Below are positions 24,490 to 32,372 of a DNA stretch of 42,325 nt, in pieces. Location: assembly GCA_937973965.1 (NCBI GenBank), contig CALJJQ010000082.1, forward strand, positions 1 through 42,325. Direction: 5' to 3'. This stretch comes from an uncultured Calothrix sp. (GTDB taxonomy: Bacteria > Cyanobacteriota > Cyanobacteriia > Cyanobacteriales > Nostocaceae). The notes below the pieces were generated by a model, which was given only the letters and a program-made list of their open reading frames with translations, searched no databases and had not been told where the DNA came from. A program made the translations under genes and the position numbers. The stretch's first letter is position 1. Every line of letters starts with the position of its first letter.

Positions 24490-24956
24490 GCCAGCCAGGG
24501 TAGTATAACTAAGTTGGTTCCTCCTACTTGTAAGTTGAAATAACTTCAACCCATCTTTGAGAGAAAACCGTGATTCCAGATTCTATGGGTGTGTGCCAAA
24601 ATCGCTGTTATAGGTAAACAAGGATGTGTCATACACCAATAATTATCAACTTTAGCACTTTGTTAGCAAGCCAAGGAGAAATTAACTGTTACAACATAGG
24701 GAACCGGAGTAAATTCCACAAATCTAAATTTGAATATAACATCCCCCGTTGATTGATCAGCATGAATTTAGTTATTGGACACAGGTAAAGCAAGTTTCAT
24801 CCCAGTTTGAAACAAAATGGGTATAGATGGAAGTATGAAACCTTGATACAACAAGGGGTTCCCCAATCCAAAATCCGTCTTGGAAAGTTTGGCGGAAGAA
24901 TAAATCTCCCACCAACTTTCCGCAAAATCCAAAATCCAAAATGGTTTTACTCCTAC
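24490..24956. other. Divergent promoter gap with short repeats
   Basis: It lies between two divergent genes. The right part (about 24905-24945) includes the short tandem CAAAATCCAAAATCCAAAAT and reads open in frame with the next gene, but the composition is repeat-like rather than coding. Confidence 0.45.
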
Positions 24957-25679
24957 ATGATGGCTTCTGGTTTAAAATCCTCGACTCTTGAACTTCTCAA
25001 GCGGTTTAACCGTTCCTTTCCCCAGTTCTACGAGCAATTCGTCAGCAGCGAAATTCAGCTGCAAAATTTACGCTTGGCATACCGTCTGTATAAAACGCGA
25101 CGGGCGGTCATTGAATTGAAACCGGAAGGAAGTAAAAGCGCTTTGCACTTTGCCTACCGTAATCAATCATTTCTACTCAGTGATATTTTTGGTGTTTTAG
25201 CTGCCTATGGATTAACAATTCATTCCCTGAGCCTATACGGTCAAATTAAGCCACCCATGCTGGTGTTCATCAAGCTACTGGTATCCCGTGGTAGCAAAAG
25301 CTTGACTGAGAAAACCTCTGAAAATGTGTGTCGAGCAATTCGTGAAGCCTTGGGAGGACGATTTGAGGTTGAAGAAATGCTAGCTGTGGAATTTAACCTG
25401 GATGCAGGGTTAGAGCAGGTACAAACGGAATTTTACGTCGATCCCGTTTTCCATTTACCTGCGTTGGTAGTGGAAGCCGATAGCCAACCGGGTCTTTTTT
25501 ATAAGGTGATGTACGCAATTTGGCAGGAGGATTTACTGGTTGTTAACGCCAATTTACTGGTTTGGCGAGGACGAACCCGTTTAATTTTGTATTTATTAGG
25601 ACCCAATGAAAGTCTAATACCCGAATATTTAGGTCATAAAATAGCTGAGGGCGTAAAGTTAAGATTGCTAGGAAAATAA
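24957..25679 (+). CDS. Conserved protein with two ACT-like segments
   Basis: A 240-residue protein without a confident family name. Two stretches have ACT-domain character: SDIFGVLAAYGLTIHSLSLY (about residues 73-92) and ADSQPGLFYKVMYAIWQEDL (about 173-192), each followed by predicted strands (PPMLVFIKLLVS; LLVWRGRTRLILYLLG). ACT domains bind small ligands, often amino acids, and the arrangement recalls the GlnD C-terminus, but no nucleotidyltransferase or HD motif is present. A ligand-sensing role is inference. I cut the N-terminus to ATG 24957 because the upstream 50 codons, starting with TTG, run through repeat-like DNA. Confidence 0.6.
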   Translation: MMASGLKSSTLELLKRFNRSFPQFYEQFVSSEIQLQNLRLAYRLYKTRRAVIELKPEGSKSALHFAYRNQSFLLSDIFGVLAAYGLTIHSLSLYGQIKPPMLVFIKLLVSRGSKSLTEKTSENVCRAIREALGGRFEVEEMLAVEFNLDAGLEQVQTEFYVDPVFHLPALVVEADSQPGLFYKVMYAIWQEDLLVVNANLLVWRGRTRLILYLLGPNESLIPEYLGHKIAEGVKLRLLGK

Positions 25680-25913
25680 ATTCACAAGGTTTAATTACTA
25701 TATTGCTTTTTGTTACATTTATTTATAGCTAGTCAAATCCTGCCAAAATCTGACCATATTTTATTCGCGATGAGATAAAAATTAAGTTAGGCAAAATAAT
25801 TTTGGAAATAAACAGTTAAAAATCTGTTATTTTAACTTGTACCCATTGTGAAAGTTCAGTATTCATCCCTAACCGTATTCAGTCGCACCCGTCTATAGGG
25901 GTACGATAAAAGT

Positions 25914-26813
25914 ATGGCAACAATCGACATCTTAGGCGTTCCGCACGCATACGATTTAACTCAATCGACCTCCTATTCCCACACGTTAGTTTTTATCCAC
26001 GGTTGGCTAAATAGTCGTGGATACTGGCAGCCTTTAATTTCTAATCTTTGTGATGATTTCCAATGTTTATCCTATGATTTGCGTGGTTTTGGCGATTCCC
26101 AAGCCAAGCCCAGCACCAGTAATTTGCGATCGCCTACCCAGGAAACTGGTTTGGACATGGGTCAAGTGGCTACCAAGATTAATTCTGCCTATGCACCCGC
26201 CAACTATGCTCAAGATTTAGGGACTTTGCTCAGTCAGTTGCAACTTGATAATGTTTGGTTAATCGGACATTCCCTGGGGGGGACGATTGCCCTCTGGGCT
26301 GCGGTCCAGATGCCTGAGCGCATCAAAGGTGTAATTTGTATCAATTCCGGTGGTGGTATATACTTACGTGAAGCCTTTGAGCAATTTCGGAGTGCAGGGC
26401 AGCGATTTTTACAGGTTCGTCCGAAGTGGTTATCCCAGTTACCTTTAATTGATATATTATTTTCCCGTGCCAGCGTTGCCCGACCCCTAGAGCGACAATG
26501 GGCAAGACAACGGGTGATAGACTTTGTTGTCGCCGACCCCGAAGCAGCCTTGGGAAGCCTGATGGATTCAACCACAGAAGAAGAAATAAATCGCCTACCC
26601 CAACTGGTATCCCAACTCAAACAGCCTGTTTATTTCATTGCCGGAGCCGACGACAAGGTGATGGAACCAAAATACGTTAGACATTTAGCCAGCTTTCACT
26701 CCTCTTTCCAGTACTGTGGTGAAAACGTCATTGAAATCCCCAACTGTGGTCATTTTGCCATGCTGGAACAACCGGAAGCAGTAGCCAAAGAAATTCGTCG
26801 TTTGCTACTTTAG
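25914..26813 (+). CDS. Alpha/beta-fold hydrolase
   Basis: A 299-residue alpha/beta hydrolase. Oxyanion-side motif HGWLNSRGYW (about 29-38), nucleophile elbow GHSLGG with Ser120, an acid in AGADDKVMEP (about 243-252), and catalytic His in NCGHFAMLEQPEAVA (about 280). The substrate is not evident; family members include esterases, haloperoxidase-like enzymes and lipases. The insertion around residues 64-96 (KPSTSNLRSPTQETGL region) may shape the substrate entrance. It stands alone, convergent with tsaD across a gap that holds GGGAGTGGGGAGTAGGGAAT repeats. Confidence 0.88.
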   Translation: MATIDILGVPHAYDLTQSTSYSHTLVFIHGWLNSRGYWQPLISNLCDDFQCLSYDLRGFGDSQAKPSTSNLRSPTQETGLDMGQVATKINSAYAPANYAQDLGTLLSQLQLDNVWLIGHSLGGTIALWAAVQMPERIKGVICINSGGGIYLREAFEQFRSAGQRFLQVRPKWLSQLPLIDILFSRASVARPLERQWARQRVIDFVVADPEAALGSLMDSTTEEEINRLPQLVSQLKQPVYFIAGADDKVMEPKYVRHLASFHSSFQYCGENVIEIPNCGHFAMLEQPEAVAKEIRRLLL

Positions 26814-27034
26814 TATCTCGTGAGAAAATAGGGAGTGGGGAGTAGGGAATAGGGAGTAGGAATGAACTATTTTCTTCAGAACTTATACCGTTTTACTAGT
26901 ACTACGCGGCGTAAATACGCCTACCTTTTCCCTCACACCCATGCTCCGGGTGGGTGATGAACCTACGAGGTTCCGACTAAATAGCAACAGCCTACTCTAT
27001 CTTTCCCCTGCACCCATTCCCAACTCCCGACTCC

Positions 27035-28081
27035 CTAAGCATACAAATCCATCACCCTAGCCAAAGATAAACGGGAATTCACACCCAGTTTGAGGTCAGA
27101 AACATGGCCGTGATGGAAATGGTCAGCAGCAGCACAGCCAATCATCGCCGCATTATCCGTACAAAATTTCAAAGGGGGAAATAACACCCGGAGATTGTGC
27201 TGATTACCCGTTGTTGTTAAATGTTGGCGTAAACCGCGATTAGCAGCCACACCGCCACCAACAGCAATGGTATCCAATCCCAAATCAAGGGCTGCCGCGA
27301 TCGCTCGTTTAGTTAATGCTCTGACGATGGTATCTTGAAAACTAGCGGCAATATCGGCAATCGGAAGTGAATTCTTTTCCCCTGTCTGCTCTAACTTTTG
27401 TACCAACCGTAATACAGCCGTCTTTAAACCACTAAAACTGGTATCGTAGGGATGATAACCCCCGGTGGGGAGGGAAACTCGTCCTTCTGGTAAGGGATAG
27501 GCTTGGGGATTACCCGTTGCTGCCAGTTTATCAATCACCGGACCCCCCGGATATCCTAAATTTAATAATCGCGCCACCTTATCAAAAGCCTCACCAGCCG
27601 CATCATCCCGCGTTTCCCCAACCGACTCGTAGACACCACAGGATTTGACGTGAATCAGGCTTGTATGCCCCCCAGACACCAACAAACTTAAAAAAGGGGG
27701 TTGCAATTCCGGTTCACTTAAATAACTGGCATAGATGTGCCCCTCTAGGTGATGCACACCCAAAAACGGTTTTTGGTGAACCACAGCCAAACTCTTGGCC
27801 GCAGTTAACCCCACCAACAAAGCCCCTACCAACCCCGGCGCACAGGTAGCCGCCACACCATCAATACTATCCCAACCTAACTCCGCTTGTTCCACAGCCT
27901 GGTCAATTTCCCAGTTAATTATTTCCAAATGTTGCCGTGAAGCTACCTCCGGTACAACCCCACCATAGGGACGATGGGTATCAATTTGGGACGTAATCAC
28001 ACTACTACAAACATGGCGATCGCGCACAATCGCCACCGCAGTTTCATCACAACTTGTTTCTATCGCTAATATGGTTGCCAT
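27035..28081 (-). CDS. tsaD: tRNA N6-adenosine threonylcarbamoyltransferase
   Basis: A 348-residue TsaD (YgjD/Gcp/Kae1). With TsaB and TsaE it transfers threonylcarbamoyl to A37 of ANN-decoding tRNAs (t6A). The ASKHA-fold signatures are intact: [16 protein letters not shown] at the N-terminus, metal-binding HHLEGH near residue 110, [10 protein letters not shown] near 133, [38 protein letters not shown] and [10 protein letters not shown]. Length is normal for bacteria. ATG at 28081. It is divergent from the psaF operon, whose promoter region contains a dispersed repeat. Confidence 0.97.
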   Translation of the reverse strand: MATILAIETSCDETAVAIVRDRHVCSSVITSQIDTHRPYGGVVPEVASRQHLEIINWEIDQAVEQAELGWDSIDGVAATCAPGLVGALLVGLTAAKSLAVVHQKPFLGVHHLEGHIYASYLSEPELQPPFLSLLVSGGHTSLIHVKSCGVYESVGETRDDAAGEAFDKVARLLNLGYPGGPVIDKLAATGNPQAYPLPEGRVSLPTGGYHPYDTSFSGLKTAVLRLVQKLEQTGEKNSLPIADIAASFQDTIVRALTKRAIAAALDLGLDTIAVGGGVAANRGLRQHLTTTGNQHNLRVLFPPLKFCTDNAAMIGCAAADHFHHGHVSDLKLGVNSRLSLARVMDLYA

Positions 28082-28150
28082 TTTCTTCGTAGGAGATAGG
28101 ATTCTGGATACGGGAGATAGGAGTCAGGATGATTCAGATACAGAAGTATT

Positions 28151-28248
28151 TACAGCAATCCGATTTAAGTCGTGAAAAATAGCGTGCCGTTGACTGATGA
28201 CTGGTAACTGTTAACCTTTAACAACCCTACATGTAAGATTTCACAAAT
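28151..28248 (-). repeat. Dispersed repeat upstream of psaF; inverted copy at 38278-38404
   Basis: From TACAGCAATCCGATTTAAGT through AAAAATAGCGTGCCGTTGAC to CCCTACATGTAAGATTTCAC. The other copy is in inverse orientation and longer by a few GTTGACA units. It has no coding capacity. Confidence 0.8.
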
Positions 28249-28480
28249 CCCCCTCGGACTGCTGTATATCTAAATCTTCTGCTCCCGAAGGCACCCCAAC
28301 TTCCCTGCACCATTTTTTTTATCTCTTCCCGTTGAGAAGCTTTAACTTTTATTTCCTTCAACTTTACTCAGTTCCCACACCAGGGATATGATGACATGCT
28401 AGTTATGCAAATCATGATTGTACAACCCGCCTCTTCTTGTACAAATAACTTTTGGTTTCGTAATAAAAGGAAACAATTCC

Positions 28481-28975
28481 ATGCGACGTTTATTTGCTCT
28501 GATCTTAGCGATTTGCCTGTGGTTCAATTTTGCACCCCCCACCTTGGCTCTGGGTGCAGATTTAGTACCTTGCAAAGACTCACCAGCGTTCCAAGAGCGC
28601 GCCAAAACTGCCCGTGATACCACCTCTGACCCCCAATCGGGAGAAAAGCGCTTTGCTCGCTACTCCCAGGCTTTGTGTGGTCCAGAGGGACTACCCCACT
28701 TAATTGTGGATGGTCGTCTTGACCGGGCTGGAGACTTTTTGATTCCCAGTATTTTGTTCCTGTATATTGCAGGCTGGATTGGTTGGGTTGGTCGTGCTTA
28801 CTTAATCGCCATCCGCAAACAAAAAGATACAGAACTTAAAGAAATTATCATTGATGTACCTTTGGCATTTTCCATGATGCTTTCTGGCTTTGCTTGGCCT
28901 GCTGCGGCTGTCAAAGAGTTCTTATCTGGTGAATTAACAGCTCCTGATACCGAAATTCCCATCTCTCCCCGTTAG
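28481..28975 (+). CDS. psaF: Photosystem I subunit III
   Basis: A 164-residue PsaF precursor. The signal peptide ([17 protein letters not shown], cleavage probably near residue 23-25) directs it to the thylakoid lumen side. The mature part has the conserved Cys pair ([26 protein letters not shown]), a membrane segment [20 protein letters not shown], and the C-terminal [17 protein letters not shown]. It borders the plastocyanin/cytochrome c6 docking side and contacts PsaJ. I start at ATG 28481, preceded by AAAAGGAAACAATTCC, not the in-frame ATG 21 codons upstream. It is first in the psaF-psaJ-psaL order. Confidence 0.97.
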   Translation: MRRLFALILAICLWFNFAPPTLALGADLVPCKDSPAFQERAKTARDTTSDPQSGEKRFARYSQALCGPEGLPHLIVDGRLDRAGDFLIPSILFLYIAGWIGWVGRAYLIAIRKQKDTELKEIIIDVPLAFSMMLSGFAWPAAAVKEFLSGELTAPDTEIPISPR

Positions 28976-29081
28976 GTTTGAGATCAAGATTCTGGAATTT
29001 GAAGATCAATTTACCTGAAAATCCCCTAGTTTTGCCGGGTAAATCCTTGATTCATACATACTTTATTTTGGAGTTCGGATT

Positions 29082-29213
29082 ATGGAACAACAGCACTTAT
29101 TGAAATATTTGTCAACCGCACCTGTATTGATTTTTGCTTTGTTAATTTTCACAGCAGGTTTGTTGATCGAGTTTAATCGGTTTTTCCCCGATTTGCTTTT
29201 CCATCCCCTGTAA
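29082..29213 (+). CDS. psaJ: Photosystem I subunit IX
   Basis: A 43-residue single-pass thylakoid protein: [16 protein letters not shown], then a hydrophobic helix ([14 protein letters not shown]) and the conserved tail [13 protein letters not shown]. It stabilises PsaF and nearby chlorophylls. GGAG lies 11 bases upstream of the ATG. It begins 106 bases after the psaF stop, in the usual psaFJ arrangement. Confidence 0.97.
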   Translation: MEQQHLLKYLSTAPVLIFALLIFTAGLLIEFNRFFPDLLFHPL

Positions 29214-29599
29214 AAATCCGGTTTAAAGATTGCATTTGATTCAATTTTCAACTTGATTGAGGTTTTTGTTGGCTTGTGAACAGGATTTAAATAATTCGTA
29301 ATTTGTAATACCCGCTACGCGGGAAGCAAGCTACGTAATTCGTAATTTATCAATGGATGTTTCAATTGGGGATTTAATCTCACCAGAAACGGGACTGCTG
29401 ACAATAAGTAGGGGAATTAAAACCTTTTTCATTCAGTAGGCGCAGATTCATTGCCGTAGGCGATTACGAATTAAGAATTATGAATTAGGTTGAATTTAAA
29501 TAGTGCAATTACTGACAACAATCTAGGTGATTAGTTGACAAATCAGTTGCAAAATTGAACAGATTTGATAACTTCAATTTTTGAGGTGAGACGAAAGAT
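29214..29599. other. psaJ-psaL gap with hairpin repeats
   Basis: 386 bp with no psaI or other small ORF that I can support. It contains one CCCGCTACGCGGG hairpin unit (29292-29350) and a fragment of another (29437-29487). psaL may have its own promoter here; GAGGTGAG lies about ten bases before its ATG. Confidence 0.6.
29292..29350 (+). repeat. CCCGCTACGCGGG hairpin repeat unit
   Basis: AATACCCGCTACGCGGGAAG followed by CAAGCTACGTAATTCG, matching the units of the 8618-8973 array. Confidence 0.8.
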
Positions 29600-30118
29600 A
29601 TGGTTCAATCAGTTGACGCATCTAAAAATCTGGCGAGCGACCCTAGAAATCGGGAAGTAGTCAGAGCCGCAGGACGCGACCCCCAACAAGGTAATTTAGA
29701 AACACCGATTAACTCATCGGCCCTAACTACCTGGTATATTAATAACTTACCTGCCTATCGTCCGGGTTTAACTCCTTTCCGTCGTGGTTTGGAAATAGGT
29801 ATGGCTCACGGCTACTTGTTATTTGGGCCTTTTGCCAAGCTTGGTCCATTACGGAATGCCCCTAATGCTAACCTCGCTGGTATGCTGGGAAGCATTGGTT
29901 TAGTCGTAATTTTGACGGCTTGCCTATCCTTATATGCCAACAGCAACCCTGGTAAACCTTTTGCCAGCGTGACAGTACCCAACCCACCCGATTCCTTCAA
30001 CACCAAAGAAGGTTGGAATAATTTTGCTAGTGCATTCCTAATTGGCGGTATTGGCGGTGCGATTGTGGCCTATTTCCTAACTAGTAACTTGGGATTTTTA
30101 CAAAGCATAGGCGGTTAG
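29600..30118 (+). CDS. psaL: Photosystem I subunit XI
   Basis: A 172-residue PsaL, the subunit at the trimer or tetramer interface of photosystem I. It has the conserved FRRGLEIGMAHGYLLFGPF, a hydrophobic helix (MLGSIGLVVILTACLSLYA), KEGWNNFASAFLIGGIGGA and a hydrophobic C-terminal helix (IVAYFLTSNLGFLQ). The Shine-Dalgarno GAGGTGAG supports the ATG. No psaI is attached. The psaF-psaJ-psaL order, in contrast to psaL-psaI in trimer-forming strains, is associated in the literature with tetrameric photosystem I. Confidence 0.97.
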   Translation: MVQSVDASKNLASDPRNREVVRAAGRDPQQGNLETPINSSALTTWYINNLPAYRPGLTPFRRGLEIGMAHGYLLFGPFAKLGPLRNAPNANLAGMLGSIGLVVILTACLSLYANSNPGKPFASVTVPNPPDSFNTKEGWNNFASAFLIGGIGGAIVAYFLTSNLGFLQSIGG

Positions 30119-30256
30119 GTTAAAATTCCGCAAAATTTAGTTAAAATTCACTGAACTTCAAGAAGTCGGGTTTTGATGATAAGAATCTCACAGGATAATT
30201 ATGATCAAAGTCCGGCTTCTCAATTTTCCCGCAGTAAACCAGATTGAACTCCCGCG

Positions 30257-30347
30257 TTTCTCACAAAACCCTAAAACTCACAGGGATAGTCCGTAGAAGG
30301 AAAATCAATCCGTTACTCAAGGCTTACAACTTACTCGTCGTGAGAAA
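30257..30347 (-). repeat. MITE-like element, family B, inverted copy
   Basis: The element is bounded by TTTCTCAC (30257-30264) and GTGAGAAA (30340-30347) and matches 4983-5080 in reverse, lacking a few internal bases. It lies in the convergent gap between psaL and gmk. Confidence 0.8.
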
Positions 30348-30377
30348 TTTAGGAACTGCGATCGCAACTACCCTAGT

Positions 30378-31085
30378 TCAGCTGTTGACCGACTGTTCGT
30401 GATGTTGCATAAATTCAGAATCATTCACACAAACAACCTGATGAGTATGCTTTGTGCTAGGGTTAACGTTACTGGTGATTGCTGATTCCTCAAATAAAGC
30501 AGATTCAATCGCCGATAATGCTTTTTCTAAATCGTCATTGACAATTTTTAAATCAAACTCATCAGCAGCCGAAATTTCCTCAATTGCGCGGTGCATTCGT
30601 TTGGCGATCGCCTCTGGAGAATCCTGTCCTCGTCCTCGAATCCGCTTTTCCAGCTCGGCAATAGAAGGAGGAAATATAAAAATACTAAATACCTGGGGAA
30701 AGGACTTGCGCACCTGTCTTGCGCCTTCTAGTTCTATTTCCAAAAGAACATTTTTGCCAGCATCAACCTGATTCTGCACAGGTGTTTTGGGAGTACCATA
30801 ATAGTTACCAGCAAACTCAGCCCATTCCAAAAATTCCCCCCTAGCGACTAATTTTTCAAACTGTGCCCTGCTGATAAAGTGGTAGTGTTGGCCGTCAATC
30901 TCTCCCTCGCGGGGTGCGCGGGTGGTAGCGGAAACGGAATAATATAGGTCTGGATGACGCTGAAGCAACAAACCCATTAAGGTACCTTTGCCGACACCAC
31001 TTGGACCTGTCAAGACAATTAGCCTGCCTTGTGAGGTACAAAGTTTACTAGTATCACTATTTGCAACTGATATAACTTGCATCAT
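30378..31085 (-). CDS. gmk: Guanylate kinase
   Basis: A 235-residue Gmk that phosphorylates GMP/dGMP to GDP/dGDP with ATP. P-loop GPSGVGKGT at residues 27-35, GMP-binding segment [13 protein letters not shown] and [24 protein letters not shown], and [20 protein letters not shown]. The C-terminus extends about 30 residues beyond the catalytic core. remA lies upstream (about 230 bp) in the same direction, an arrangement shared by many bacteria. Two adjacent ATG codons could start it; I keep the first. Confidence 0.96.
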   Translation of the reverse strand: MMQVISVANSDTSKLCTSQGRLIVLTGPSGVGKGTLMGLLLQRHPDLYYSVSATTRAPREGEIDGQHYHFISRAQFEKLVARGEFLEWAEFAGNYYGTPKTPVQNQVDAGKNVLLEIELEGARQVRKSFPQVFSIFIFPPSIAELEKRIRGRGQDSPEAIAKRMHRAIEEISAADEFDLKIVNDDLEKALSAIESALFEESAITSNVNPSTKHTHQVVCVNDSEFMQHHEQSVNS

Positions 31086-31311
31086 CCGCTCAACCTGTGA
31101 AATTTAATAGATAACAGTTATTTATCTCTGGGGGGTGATTCCCAGAGAAAGCCTATAGCCATAGCTCAGTTACTTCATACAGTAACCAATTTGACTAATA
31201 GGGTGGGTAGTATGCTTGAGAGGTCTCCATTTATTTTCACATGTTACTGCCGATATGCCATAAATAGGGTGGGACTAATTACCCACCACGATAAATTTAA
31301 TTATTTCTTGA

Positions 31312-31578
31312 TTAATTATCGACAACATGATGTTCACGAGCGATGACAAAGCGGTTTGCCACCGTTTCCGGTTGAATTGCCGATAGTATCACATGACTAG
31401 AATCAGTAATAATTACAGCCCGAGTCCTACGTCCGTAGGTCGCATCTACTAGTTGCCCGCGATCGCGGGCATCGGTAATAATACGCTTAATAGGGGCAGA
31501 CTCTGGACTGACAATGGCAACTACTCGGTTGGCGGAAACAATATTGCCAAAGCCGATGTTGATTAATTGAATGTCCAT
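31312..31578 (-). CDS. remA: RemA-like regulator (DUF370)
   Basis: An 88-residue protein that matches the RemA/DUF370 family over its full length ([60 protein letters not shown]). In Bacillus, RemA is a ring-forming DNA-binding regulator that activates biofilm-matrix and osmoprotection genes. The role in cyanobacteria is not known to me. It precedes gmk. A weak hairpin (GGTGGG...CCCACC, 31268-31287) lies just beyond the stop. Confidence 0.9.
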   Translation of the reverse strand: MDIQLINIGFGNIVSANRVVAIVSPESAPIKRIITDARDRGQLVDATYGRRTRAVIITDSSHVILSAIQPETVANRFVIAREHHVVDN

Positions 31579-32372
31579 AGGAAAATTACGCTATATGCTG
31601 CGTGATTTGCTTTTTTTCGACTATTTCTCATATTATCCCTAAAAAATCTGCTACTACACCATGAATTCTCTGGCAATGATTTTGCCAGTTAATATTATTT
31701 TGGATTAGTTTTTTGGCAATCCACTTACCGAAAATCTTTCTTTAGATACAGGTAATTTTTTTCTACCAGAGCTAAAGTTAAATCCTTTTCTGTAGTGTCA
31801 TGCGTGAACTAGTATCAAAATAAGTAAATTAAATAGATGTTCATCGATGCGATTAATTAGACTTCACGTTCAGGGGAAAATCTATTTTGAGATTTTTTAC
31901 ATAAAGTGAAGTAAAGTATCGAGAACAGTTGTCTAGGAGCAGATTTAGAAGGTCAATATATTTGCCATATCACAACATATCATAAATTGATGGCATCATT
32001 GCCGATGATTTAATTAATAGATGAATTAAAAAGTTTTCGTCAGATATAAAAAATATTTTGGCTGAATTGTCCAAATTACAGATATGTAAATCCCATTGTT
32101 TAATGACGATTGATGAATTTATAGATATTTACAGACACAAGCAGGATGTTGTGGTGAATATTTGAGTCCAATAAATTATTTGTGGAAAGATAATTAGGAA
32201 TTTCGGTGACAGAAATAGGAGATATTTCCAAATATTTGGGCAAATTAGCGTAAAAACAGCAAATTATCAGCAAAAGTCAACATTGCTAGATAAGATGGGC
32301 ATATCAATATAAATTAATATGCCCTGTACAATACGTTTATTATGACTTGTAAAATATGTTTATTATTAAGAG
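31579..32372. other. AT-rich non-coding gap
   Basis: About 790 bp between two minus-strand genes, with no ORF or structured repeat that I can support. The only repeat is a short imperfect direct duplication near 32323-32368 (GTTTATTATGACTTGTAAAA region). The remA promoter should lie at its left edge. Confidence 0.45.

Noticed and set aside
24807-24956. 50-codon N-terminal extension of the ACT-like protein
   Set aside because: It opens with TTG and covers CAAAATCCAAAATCC-type tandem repeats; ATG 24957 is more credible.
29214-29599. psaI between psaJ and psaL
   Set aside because: No frame of about 38 codons with a PsaI-like helix is present; the gap is mostly hairpin repeats.
31268-31287. Rho-independent terminator for remA
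   Set aside because: GGTGGG/CCCACC can pair, but no T-run follows on the remA strand.
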